Positions 43,569-51,369 of a stretch of 64,000 bases of DNA are shown here, in pieces. The DNA comes from an uncultured Clostridia bacterium. GTDB lineage: Bacteria > Bacillota > Clostridia > Peptostreptococcales > Anaerovoracaceae. Every line of letters starts with the position of its first letter. The stretch's first letter is position 1. The stretch covers positions 1 through 64,000 of the forward strand of contig CAKQOE010000002.1 in the NCBI GenBank assembly GCA_934255545.1, given 5' to 3'. The position numbers and the translations under genes are program-made. The notes beneath the pieces are model-generated. The model was not told the DNA's origin and made no database searches. It worked only from the letters and a program-made list of their open reading frames with translations.

Positions 43569-45794
43569 ATGATAGAAAAGACCGGAAGGATCGCCGAGAT
43601 CATTTTCAGAAACGAAGAAAATTTTTATACTGTAGCCGTTATTGAAAATGACGATGAGATGGACCAGTTTATAGCTGTGGGAAATATCCCTGCGGCGAAG
43701 TGCGGCATGGTGTTTTCATTTACCGGAAGCTGGAAAACTCATCCATCTTATGGTGAGCAGTTCGCTTTTGTAAACTGCAGCGAGATAGTTCCGAAAAACA
43801 GCGCAGGCATACGCGAGTTCCTTGCATCCGGCGTTATACGAGGCATCGGGCCTAAGCTTGCAGCCGCTATAACTGACCATTTCGGTGATGATACGCTTAA
43901 GATCATAGAAGAGAGCCCTGAAAGGTTGACAGAGATAAGCGGCGTAGGAAAGGCTAAGGCCGATTCTATATCTTCATCTTATAAGCTGCACAGGGAGTTT
44001 GCGGATGTTTCCATGTTTTTTGCGAATTACGGCATAGGCGCGGCTTATGCGATGAAGATGTATAAAATATACGGCGCAGAGACAGTAAAAGCGGTCATGC
44101 AGAATCCATACAGGCTCATTACAGACATAAAGGGCATAGGATTCGCCCAAGCGGATCAGATAGCGTCAAAGCTCGGTATAGCTGCAGATTCAGAGTACAG
44201 GCTTACGAGCGGTATAAGGTTCATGCTGCAGCGGTATGTGGCAAATGGCAATACGTATGCGCCGTTTAAGGAGTTCTGCGAGGAAACGGCGCAGCTTCTC
44301 GATGTGCCCTCTGCTGATGTGCGCGATATGGCGGAGCAGCTTGTCATAGACGATGCAGTAAGGCTTGAGGAGATAGACAAGCGGAAGGTCATATATCCTT
44401 CGCTCTACCACAGGGCTGAAAATAACGTTGCAAGGCGGCTGTTTACGCTTCACAGCGCTGACGTAAAAAACGTAAGCAGGCATATAGACGGGCTCATAGA
44501 CCGTTCAGAGGCAGAAAACGGCATAAAGCTTTCTGAAAACCAGCGTACTGCTGTGCGCGCCTGCGCTCAGAACGGCGTATGCGTCATAACAGGCGGACCG
44601 GGCACAGGTAAGACGACTATCATAAATACCATAATAAACGTGTTTGAAAGCAGCGGTCTTACAGTGGCTATAGCCGCGCCTACGGGAAGAGCTGCAAAGC
44701 GTATAACCGAAACATCAGGAAAGCCGGCAGTGACGGTCCACAGGCTTTTGGAATACTACTATTCGGAGGATGAGGATTCTATGAATTTCGGAAGAGATTC
44801 TGAAAACCCTCTTGAGTACGATGTAGTTATCGTAGATGAGATGTCTATGGTAGATATAATGCTCATGGATGCGCTGACAGAGGCTGTCGTGCCGGGAACG
44901 AGACTTGTAATGGTAGGCGATGCCGACCAGCTGCCGTCTGTAGGCGCAGGAAATGTACTGCGCGACATAATAGGCAGCGAGATCATAAGCACTGTAAGGC
45001 TAACAGAAATATTCCGCCAGGCGGAAGAGAGCATGATCGTAGTGAACGCCCACAGGATAAATAACGGAGAGTATCCTTTCTGCAATGAAAAAGACAAGGA
45101 TTTCTTCCTTATGAACAGGCGCAGCGAAGCTGCCGTGCTTTCTACGATACTTGAGCTTTGCGAGACGCGCCTTCCGAGGTTTTATTCTGAATGTGACCGC
45201 ATGCGCGATATACAGGTGCTCACCCCTACCAGAAAGGGTACTGTAGGTACGGCTAACCTCAATAAAGAGCTTCAGGCCGTACTTAATCCGCGCTCGCCCG
45301 GCAGACCTGAAAAGGAGCTGCAGAGCAGGATATTCCGTGTAGGCGATAAAGTCATGCAGATAAAGAACAATTATCAGATGGAGTGGAAGCGTACTGATAA
45401 TTTTTCTGACGGGCAGGGCGTATTTAACGGCGATATAGGCTTTGTGACTGATATAGATAACGAAAATAATAAGATCCATGTTCTTTTTGACGATGTGAAG
45501 CATGCAGAGTATGAATTCAGCCAGGCTGAGGAGCTTGAGCTGGCTTATGCCATGACGATACATAAGAGCCAGGGAAGCGAGTTCCCTGTTATAGTCATGC
45601 CTATGGCGAGCTTTCCGCCTGTGCTGGCAAACAGGAACCTGCTTTATACGGGCATTACGAGAGGAAAGAAGAGCGTCGTGCTCGTAGGCTCTGAGCGTGT
45701 GCTTCACGCTATGGTCGATAACAACAGGATACATGAGCGTTTTTCCGGACTGAAGGCGAGACTTAAACATTTTCTGATCCTTGAAGAATTATAG
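43569..45794 (+). CDS. recD2: RecD2-type ATP-dependent DNA helicase
   Basis: 5'-3' helicase of the RecD2 subfamily, not associated with RecBC. The N-terminal OB-like and helix-hairpin-helix regions include LTEISGVGKAKADSI and ITDIKGIGFAQADQIA. Walker A GGPGTGKTT (about residues 342-350), DEMSMVD, GDADQLPSVGAGNVL and the C-terminal AMTIHKSQGSEFP are present. Length is 742 residues from the ATG at 43569. A GTG six bases earlier is possible; neither has a strong ribosome-binding site. It overlaps comF by one base. Confidence 0.95.
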   Translation: MIEKTGRIAEIIFRNEENFYTVAVIENDDEMDQFIAVGNIPAAKCGMVFSFTGSWKTHPSYGEQFAFVNCSEIVPKNSAGIREFLASGVIRGIGPKLAAAITDHFGDDTLKIIEESPERLTEISGVGKAKADSISSSYKLHREFADVSMFFANYGIGAAYAMKMYKIYGAETVKAVMQNPYRLITDIKGIGFAQADQIASKLGIAADSEYRLTSGIRFMLQRYVANGNTYAPFKEFCEETAQLLDVPSADVRDMAEQLVIDDAVRLEEIDKRKVIYPSLYHRAENNVARRLFTLHSADVKNVSRHIDGLIDRSEAENGIKLSENQRTAVRACAQNGVCVITGGPGTGKTTIINTIINVFESSGLTVAIAAPTGRAAKRITETSGKPAVTVHRLLEYYYSEDEDSMNFGRDSENPLEYDVVIVDEMSMVDIMLMDALTEAVVPGTRLVMVGDADQLPSVGAGNVLRDIIGSEIISTVRLTEIFRQAEESMIVVNAHRINNGEYPFCNEKDKDFFLMNRRSEAAVLSTILELCETRLPRFYSECDRMRDIQVLTPTRKGTVGTANLNKELQAVLNPRSPGRPEKELQSRIFRVGDKVMQIKNNYQMEWKRTDNFSDGQGVFNGDIGFVTDIDNENNKIHVLFDDVKHAEYEFSQAEELELAYAMTIHKSQGSEFPVIVMPMASFPPVLANRNLLYTGITRGKKSVVLVGSERVLHAMVDNNRIHERFSGLKARLKHFLILEEL

Positions 45795-46621
45795 TGGCAG
45801 ACGATAAAAAAATAACAGCGGGAATGGCAGCTGCTGCAATTATGAGAAAGGGCGCGCGCCTGGCGCGCAGGCAGGCCGGACGTATCGCGGATCTTGTGTA
45901 TCCGTCCGATATATACTGTATATGCTGCGGCAGGGATATACAGCCGGGACGGCTGTACTCCATGTGTGATGACTGCCTTTCTGATATAAACTGGGCAAAC
46001 GGGAAGCTGTGCGCATCGTGCGGAAAACCGCTTGAGGACTGGTATCCGGATATGTACTGCAGTGAGTGCATAAATAAAGACAGGCGATTTGACGCGGGGA
46101 TCACGTGCTTTCAGTATAAAGAGGCTGAGAGGATGATGATACGTGAGTTCAAGTATCACGGAAAAAGCTATATGGCGAGAAATCTTTCTGAAATTCTTTT
46201 TGATAAAGTGGTGGCAGTCGGCGCAGGATGTGATATACTTGTTCCCGTTCCTATGTTTAAAAAGAAGGAAAAAAAGCGCGGATATAACCAGGCAGTACTG
46301 CTTGCAGAGTTTACAGCAAAGCGGCTAGGTATGCCCTGCTGCGCTGACGCAATAGTACGGACGAGAAACACCGCTCCGATGAACAGGCTCGACGCGAGAG
46401 AGAGACGCAGAAATCTCGAAAACGCTTTCAAAGTGACTGAAGAGGGACGTACAGCCGTAAACGGAAGACGAGTCATGCTCGTGGACGACATATATACGAC
46501 GGGAACAACGACAGAACACTGCGCAGAAGCCTTGAAACAGGCAGGCGCAGCAGAAGTGACTGTACTGAGCCTCGCAGCCGGCAGGAACCAGCGAGAGCTG
46601 CCGCAGGCGCCGGAAGCATAA
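45794..46621 (+). CDS. comF: ComF-family phosphoribosyltransferase-like protein
   Basis: Late competence/DNA-uptake-associated protein. A basic N-terminus is followed by the Cys-rich zinc motif CICCGRDIQPGRLYSMCDDC and CASCGKPL...YCSEC. The phosphoribosyltransferase-type domain has RVMLVDDIYTTGTTTEHCAEALKQAGA near the C-terminus and KKRGYNQAVLLAEFTAKRLG before it. The start is GTG at 45794, sharing its first base with the recD2 stop. Length is 275 residues. The raiA-motif-type RNA follows about 100 bases downstream, the usual position next to comFC. Confidence 0.92.
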   Translation: MADDKKITAGMAAAAIMRKGARLARRQAGRIADLVYPSDIYCICCGRDIQPGRLYSMCDDCLSDINWANGKLCASCGKPLEDWYPDMYCSECINKDRRFDAGITCFQYKEAERMMIREFKYHGKSYMARNLSEILFDKVVAVGAGCDILVPVPMFKKKEKKRGYNQAVLLAEFTAKRLGMPCCADAIVRTRNTAPMNRLDARERRRNLENAFKVTEEGRTAVNGRRVMLVDDIYTTGTTTEHCAEALKQAGAAEVTVLSLAAGRNQRELPQAPEA

Positions 46622-46718
46622 GATACAGTTTTTTAAAGATGTGAAATAACGCCGGATGATATACGGATAAGTGTAGCTGAAGCATCCTGCAGATAATTTA
46701 ATAAGGTAAACTTCTTAA

Positions 46719-46926
46719 AACAGAAGCATGATATACCCGTGTCTGTGGTTGCAAGTCCAGGCCAGTCGCGGGCAAAAGGATCCACGTAAGCAGACCGTTC
46801 GCGGGCTGTGAGCATGGCGCGGTTTAGATGTAAGTCCTGTGAAAAATACTATAAAATCCCAATGTTCACAGGCGAGTGTGGGGGCAAAGACCAGGTCAGG
46901 CGGGTATATCATGCTTCTGTTTTTCT
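46719..46926 (+). ncRNA. raiA-motif-type structured RNA (candidate)
   Basis: A strong ncRNA candidate of about 205 bases. Its ends form a perfect 21-base-pair closing stem (AACAGAAGCATG.../...CATGCTTCTGTT) followed by a T run. The interior is highly structured, with segments GGGCAAAAGGATCC and CTGTGAGCATGGCGCGG. It has no open frame. The raiA-motif RNA, about this size, is known to lie between comFC and raiA in many Bacillota, and this locus is immediately downstream of comF. I assign it mainly by position, size and structure; I could not align it to the family model. Confidence 0.65.
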
Positions 46927-46978
46927 ATTTCTATTTCTATTTACTCTCTCCGCTCAGTGAGGATCTTAAAATAGATAT

Positions 46979-47066
46979 GAACGGCATGCAGTAATGCAGG
47001 ACAGGATGACGCGGCCTCGCGGCCGCCGAAGAAACTGTTTTGTATCAGCTGTATGCCGTTTTTTGT
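46979..47066 (+). other. long imperfect hairpin with terminal T run
   Basis: AACGGCATGCAG pairs with CAGCTGTATGCCGTT (bulged), followed by TTTTTT. The roughly 60-base interior contains GCGGCC-TCGC-GGCCGC (47011-47026). It could be a second terminator after the ncRNA or a small RNA of its own. Confidence 0.4.
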
Positions 47067-47097
47067 GATAAAATAAGCCGACAGGATGAAAATATAT

Positions 47098-47113
47098 CCG
47101 GCGGAGACGCCGG
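47098..47113 (+). repeat. CCGGCG-GAGA-CGCCGG hairpin
   Basis: Perfect six-base stem with a GAGA (GNRA) loop, 52 bases before the aldo/keto reductase start. Together with the ncRNA and long hairpin it accounts for the 544-base gap 46622-47165. Confidence 0.55.
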
Positions 47114-47165
47114 TCAAGTTCGATATGAAAATTGAGATTAGGATCATATTTTAAAGAGGTAATTT

Positions 47166-48356
47166 ATGAATTACAGAAACAACAGGAACGGTGAGCCGCT
47201 GTCTGTACTTGGATACGGCTGTATGAGATTTACGAAGAACGGCAGCTCGATAGACATAGATAAGGCGGAGCGTGAGGTTGCGCGCGCTGTGGAGCTGGGC
47301 GTTAATTATTTTGACACAGCGTATATATATCCGGGCAGCGAGGTCGCTGTAGGCGAGATATTCAGGCGCCTGGGATGCAGGAAAGATATAAATATAGCGA
47401 CAAAGCTGCCGCAGTACCTTATAAAATCGAGCGCCGCGCTCGACAAATATTTCAATGAACAGTTGCAGAGGCTGCAGACAGACTATGTAGATTATTACCT
47501 GATGCACATGATAACCGATATAGCTGCATGGGAAAAGCTTAAAAAGCTCGGCATAGAAGAGTGGATAAAAAAACAGAAGAGCAGCGGGCGCATCAGAAAT
47601 ATCGGGTTTTCATTCCACGGAAATACTGACATGTTTCTGGAAGTCCTTAATGCCTATGACTGGGATTTCTGCCAGATACAGTATAATTACCTGGATGAGC
47701 ACACACAGGCCGGCAGGCGCGGACTTAAGGCCGCTGCGGAAAAAGGCATACCTGTAATAATAATGGCGCCGCTGCGCGGCGGAAAGCTCGTGGAGCTTCT
47801 TCCCGATCCTGCCAGAAAGCTCATTGCAGACGCGCCCGAAAAAAACGGCAGAAAACTGTCAGCCGCGGACTGGGGATACAGATGGCTGTGGGATCAGCCT
47901 GAGGTCACGTGCGTGCTTTCAGGTATGAACTCGCTCGACATGGTAGAGGAAAACGCGCGCAACGCGTCAGAGGCTACCGCAGGAGGATTAACAGAAGCCG
48001 ACTTTGCGATGATAGACGCAGTAAAGGCCGAGATAAACAAAAACGTAAAAGTAAACTGCACCGGCTGCAACTACTGCCTTCCATGCCCGCAGGGCATCGA
48101 TATACCGCTGGCATTCAGATGCTGGAACAGGATGTACACAGAAAACAAAATGTCCGGCAGAAAAGAGTACCTGCAGATAATGGCGCTTCAGAAAGACATG
48201 CCCGACGCAGGATCCTGCACTGGATGCGGAAAATGCGCGCGCCACTGTCCGCAGCATATAGACATACCTGCCGAACTGAAAAAAGCGAGGAGCGCGCTCA
48301 CGCCTGCCCCTGTAAGACTTGCGCTGCGCGCCGTCCGCATGTTTAAATTCTGGTAA
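47166..48356 (+). CDS. aldo/keto reductase with C-terminal 4Fe-4S domain
   Basis: The NAD(P)H-type TIM-barrel oxidoreductase domain (about residues 10-290) includes LSVLGYGCMRF, FDTAYIYPGSE and PVIIMAPLRGGKL. A ferredoxin-like tail carries CTGCNYCLPCPQGIDIP and CTGCGKCARHCPQHIDIP. This is a common clostridial fusion of unknown substrate, in which electrons may pass between ferredoxin and the aldo/keto reductase site. Length is 396 residues. AAAGAGGT precedes the ATG. It converges with the MerR gene and need not belong to that locus. Confidence 0.92.
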   Translation: MNYRNNRNGEPLSVLGYGCMRFTKNGSSIDIDKAEREVARAVELGVNYFDTAYIYPGSEVAVGEIFRRLGCRKDINIATKLPQYLIKSSAALDKYFNEQLQRLQTDYVDYYLMHMITDIAAWEKLKKLGIEEWIKKQKSSGRIRNIGFSFHGNTDMFLEVLNAYDWDFCQIQYNYLDEHTQAGRRGLKAAAEKGIPVIIMAPLRGGKLVELLPDPARKLIADAPEKNGRKLSAADWGYRWLWDQPEVTCVLSGMNSLDMVEENARNASEATAGGLTEADFAMIDAVKAEINKNVKVNCTGCNYCLPCPQGIDIPLAFRCWNRMYTENKMSGRKEYLQIMALQKDMPDAGSCTGCGKCARHCPQHIDIPAELKKARSALTPAPVRLALRAVRMFKFW

Positions 48357-48362
48357 AGATCA

Positions 48363-49214
48363 TCAGTCATCAGCTTTTTCAAGCTGTATCTGTATAATAT
48401 AGATCGAATCCTGATTATTTGTTATGTTAAGTATATTCTGAGAATTTATAACGAACGCGTTGCCTGATATAGCGTATCCGCAGGCGGATACATGATCGAG
48501 GACTTTATTGACTGCAGAAACTATTCCGTCAGCCGTTCCCTGGTTGATGATGCAGCCGTAAAGTCCTTTTTCACGCGTAAAAATATCGCACTTGTGAAGA
48601 GCGCTGTCGTCAGATGCGCAGTTATGGCGGTGCGCCCTGAACTTGTCGCTTGTGAGCACATGCTCAGGGATGACGCAGCATACAGGATTTTCAGGTATCG
48701 TAAAATCGCCGTCAGCGCAGAAAAAATCAGTAAGCTTCTGCGCATTTTCTATCACATTGAGCGAATGGCAGAAACGGATGGGAGCAAGAGAAAATTCACG
48801 TTCCTCAAGTTCCGCTGTAAACGGCTCATACCATTTGTTGCTTTCTATGAAAGATAAAAAATCTTCTTCGCGCTTTAAATATTTTGAAGCAGTCTGAAGC
48901 TCTGCGATCCTTTTTTCTATGTATTTCTGCTGGGCAGAAAAAAGCTCGTGATGATCCATTGAACCGGGATCATTATCTATGTCGTTCATCATGCTTTGTA
49001 TAGTTTCGAGAGAAAAACCGAGTTTTCGGTAGAATCTTATAAAATTAAGATCCTGTATCTGTTCAGGAAGAAAATATTTGTATCCGTTATCTCCCTTGAA
49101 AACAGGCTTAATAATATGCTTTTTTTCATAAAAAGATAAAGTGTCTCTGCTTATATGAGCTAATTTTGCAAGATTACCAAGTGTTATATATTTGTTATCA
49201 GTTTTATTATCCAT
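48363..49214 (-). CDS. MerR-family transcription regulator with effector-binding domain
   Basis: DNA-binding regulator that probably senses a small ligand. The N-terminal MerR helix-turn-helix is YITLGNLAKLAHISRDTLSFYEKKHIIKPVFKGDNGYKYF (residues about 8-47). A dimerisation helix follows, then a C-terminal GyrI/BmrR-like effector domain of about 150 residues with several Cys and His (NPVCCVIPEH, RAHRHNCASDD). The ATG at 49214 is chosen, with AAAAAGG upstream; longer starts run to 49283. A promoter with the MerR-type 19-base spacer lies between it and the divergent lipoprotein gene, so it likely controls that locus. Confidence 0.88.
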   Translation of the reverse strand: MDNKTDNKYITLGNLAKLAHISRDTLSFYEKKHIIKPVFKGDNGYKYFLPEQIQDLNFIRFYRKLGFSLETIQSMMNDIDNDPGSMDHHELFSAQQKYIEKRIAELQTASKYLKREEDFLSFIESNKWYEPFTAELEEREFSLAPIRFCHSLNVIENAQKLTDFFCADGDFTIPENPVCCVIPEHVLTSDKFRAHRHNCASDDSALHKCDIFTREKGLYGCIINQGTADGIVSAVNKVLDHVSACGYAISGNAFVINSQNILNITNNQDSIYIIQIQLEKADD

Positions 49215-49261
49215 ATCATACATACCTTTTTCTATTTCAAACAAAAAAACTAAATTTAATA

Positions 49262-49292
49262 TTGACATGGTAGTAGCTATCAAGTTTATAAT
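49262..49292 (+). promoter_or_regulatory. MerR-type promoter with 19-base spacer
   Basis: TTGACA (49262-49267) and TATAAT (49287-49292) are both perfect but 19 bases apart, the over-long spacing that MerR activators correct by DNA twisting. The spacer holds an imperfect dyad TGGTAG-TAG-CTATCA. The start of transcription would be near 49299, about 96 bases before the lipoprotein gene, and the MerR gene lies divergently on the other side. Confidence 0.75.
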
Positions 49293-49394
49293 AAAAAATG
49301 AAATAAGTTAATAAACCAAACAAAATCAAATTCAAATACTAATATTAATTATAAACGAATGTAAAAAATGTTCAACACGAAAAAAGAGTAAGAT

Positions 49395-50237
49395 ATGTTA
49401 AAAAAAATCTTTATTTACAGTTTATTCTTGTGCATATCAGTATTTTGTTTTTCAGCGTGCGCAGATCCGGCTCAGAGTTCCGGAGCAGGAGAAAACAGCC
49501 CTGAAGTGATCGGATGCACAGTAAACGCCGGCTGTGACGGCGGCGAGGACGACCAGTATGTTGATGTCGTGATGAAATTTGACAGAAATGTAATATACAG
49601 CAGCGGACTTGCTGATGACCTGCGTATAGTAATAGGCGGCGAACGAATAAAAGCAGACGACATAAATGTATCACAGGACAGTGCGTCTCACGACGCGGTA
49701 AAGCTGAGGATCAGCATAAACAAAGTAACGAACGGCGTGCTTGAGATAACTCCGGCTGACGGAGGCAGCACAGTAAGTTCAGTTACCGACGAAAGCGGAA
49801 AATACAGCGCGAAAGCGCCTGATATAAAAAAGCTCATACCGAGCGGCGTGACGATAGAGCAGGAAAGCTCATCTGAAGCAGGCGCGCAGCCGGAATGGAC
49901 AAAAATAAAAGTGACGTCTCCGCCGTCTCACCGCAGCATGGTGTGGATACAGATCATGGAAAACGGCGAGCCTGTCGAGCCTGACGATCTGTCATCGCCG
50001 GATGTAATGGACGATACAGCGGCAGGCATACACGAACACGAATTCCTGTGGGCTACTGATGAATCTGTAGCGGAGGATATAGCGAAGGCTGTAAATGATT
50101 TTTACGGTGAAAGATTTACAGCTGAAAGCACAGGAAGCGAGGTCACAGTTACAGCTAAGGACAGCGGCGGTGCAGACAGCGCTCAGCGTGGAGGCGGTGA
50201 CGCCTCAGGCCTCACGCTTAAAATTTACGAGTATTGA
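49395..50237 (+). CDS. surface lipoprotein with modules shared by the SLH protein
   Basis: The signal peptide ends in VFCFSAC (lipobox, Cys21). Two modules follow. Module A (about residues 37-150) has VVMKFDRNVIYSSGLADDLRIVIGG. Module B (about 155-278) has MVWIQIMENGEPVEPDD, then IHEHEFLWATDESVAEDIAKAVNDF and SEVTVTAKD. The same two modules in the same order appear in the SLH protein at 54058, and module B appears in the binding protein at 51370. It is the first gene after the MerR-type promoter and the permease follows directly. A ligand-capture lipoprotein is the likely role. A perfect GAGGCG-GTGA-CGCCTC hairpin lies in its 3' end (50191-50206). Confidence 0.78.
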   Translation: MLKKIFIYSLFLCISVFCFSACADPAQSSGAGENSPEVIGCTVNAGCDGGEDDQYVDVVMKFDRNVIYSSGLADDLRIVIGGERIKADDINVSQDSASHDAVKLRISINKVTNGVLEITPADGGSTVSSVTDESGKYSAKAPDIKKLIPSGVTIEQESSSEAGAQPEWTKIKVTSPPSHRSMVWIQIMENGEPVEPDDLSSPDVMDDTAAGIHEHEFLWATDESVAEDIAKAVNDFYGERFTAESTGSEVTVTAKDSGGADSAQRGGGDASGLTLKIYEY

Positions 50238-50239
50238 TC

Positions 50240-51274
50240 ATGAAGATGAAAATAAAGTCAGCAGGTAAACTTAAAATGGATCCGGCGGTAGTTATCGCAA
50301 TGCTTGCGCTTCTTGCAGCGACAGCAGCTGTATCAATGATGGTCGGACGCTACAGCATATCGTTCGGCGACATGGTAAGCATACTGTCAGGAAATTATAC
50401 TGATGAGCTTGAAGCTTCAGCAATAGTCCTGTATGCGAGGACAGCCAGGGTAGCGGCGGCTGTCATGATCGGCGCGGCTCTGGCCGCGGCGGGAGCGGCA
50501 TACCAGGGGATATTCAGGAATCCTGTAGTTTCGCCGGACATACTCGGAGCAGCGACAGGCGCAGGATTCGGAGCGGCGCTTGCGATACTTCTCGGCGGCA
50601 GCGCGCTGGCTGTACAGTTAAGCGCGTTTGTATTCGGACTGGCCGCGGTGGCCGCGGCGTATGCAGTCAGCAGCCGCCTTACGGGAGGCGGTGGCGGCGG
50701 TATTACCATAACGCTCGTATTGACGGGAATGGTGATCTCGTCCATGTTTTCCGCATTCATATCCATAATAAAATTCGTTGGAGACCCTTACGACACATTA
50801 CCGTCCATAACCTTCTGGCTGATGGGCGGGCTTACATATATTACCAAAGAGGACGTGCTGATAATGCTCATACCTTTCGCGATAAGCATAGTACCGCTCA
50901 TGCTGCTCAGGTGGCGCCTGAACGTACTGTCGCTCGATGACGAAGAAGCAGAGTCACTCGGCGTCGATACAAAAAAGCTGCGCCTCGCAGTTATAATATG
51001 CGCGACGCTCATGTCCTCAGCGTCAGTGGCCGCAGGCGGCATGATAGGCTGGGTCGGACTCATAGTTCCGCACATAGCGAGGATGATAAGCGGCCCTGAC
51101 TATACGAAGATGCTTCCGTGCTCCGTCCTGACAGGCGCGATATTTCTTCTGATCATGGACGATCTGTCGAGATGCCTGTTTGCGCAGGAGATACCGCTCG
51201 GCGTCCTGACAGCGATAATAGGAGCTCCGTTCTTCCTGTATCTCCTTTTCAGAGGAAAAAAGAGCTTTATGTAA
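50240..51274 (+). CDS. FecCD-family ABC transporter permease
   Basis: Membrane channel of an iron-siderophore, heme or cobalamin-type importer. About nine or ten helices over 345 residues include the family stretches GAALAAAGAAYQGIFRNPVVSPDILGAATGAGFGAALAI and VAAGGMIGWVGLIVPHIARMISGPDYTKMLP. Starts are possible at 50234 (TTG), 50240 and 50246 (ATG). The first overlaps the upstream stop by four bases and suggests translational coupling. FecCD permeases serve iron chelates, heme or corrinoids, so substrate must come from context. Confidence 0.92.
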   Translation: MKMKIKSAGKLKMDPAVVIAMLALLAATAAVSMMVGRYSISFGDMVSILSGNYTDELEASAIVLYARTARVAAAVMIGAALAAAGAAYQGIFRNPVVSPDILGAATGAGFGAALAILLGGSALAVQLSAFVFGLAAVAAAYAVSSRLTGGGGGGITITLVLTGMVISSMFSAFISIIKFVGDPYDTLPSITFWLMGGLTYITKEDVLIMLIPFAISIVPLMLLRWRLNVLSLDDEEAESLGVDTKKLRLAVIICATLMSSASVAAGGMIGWVGLIVPHIARMISGPDYTKMLPCSVLTGAIFLLIMDDLSRCLFAQEIPLGVLTAIIGAPFFLYLLFRGKKSFM

Positions 51275-51369
51275 AGTCATGCTCAAAGCAGAGCAGATAT
51301 CCCGGAGCAGTCAGCCGGATACGCGCGGCAGCCGTTGTTCAGGGATCTAAAGATAGAGAGATATATAAT

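Noticed and set aside
45000..45770. 256-codon minus-strand ORF inside recD2
   Set aside because: Long only because of codon bias on the other strand; it overlaps conserved helicase motifs.
46719..46926. 6S RNA (ssrS)
   Set aside because: Size and a few short stretches resemble 6S RNA, but the 21-base-pair perfect closing stem and the location directly after comF fit the raiA-motif RNA better.
46719..46926. Cobalamin riboswitch
   Set aside because: No B12 box or conserved core could be found, and the downstream gene is an aldo/keto reductase with no corrinoid link.
51118..51369. Extended N-terminus of the binding lipoprotein
   Set aside because: The extra 84 codons overlap the permease gene, contain no signal peptide and are unlike any binding protein; ATG 51370 begins the hydrophobic leader.
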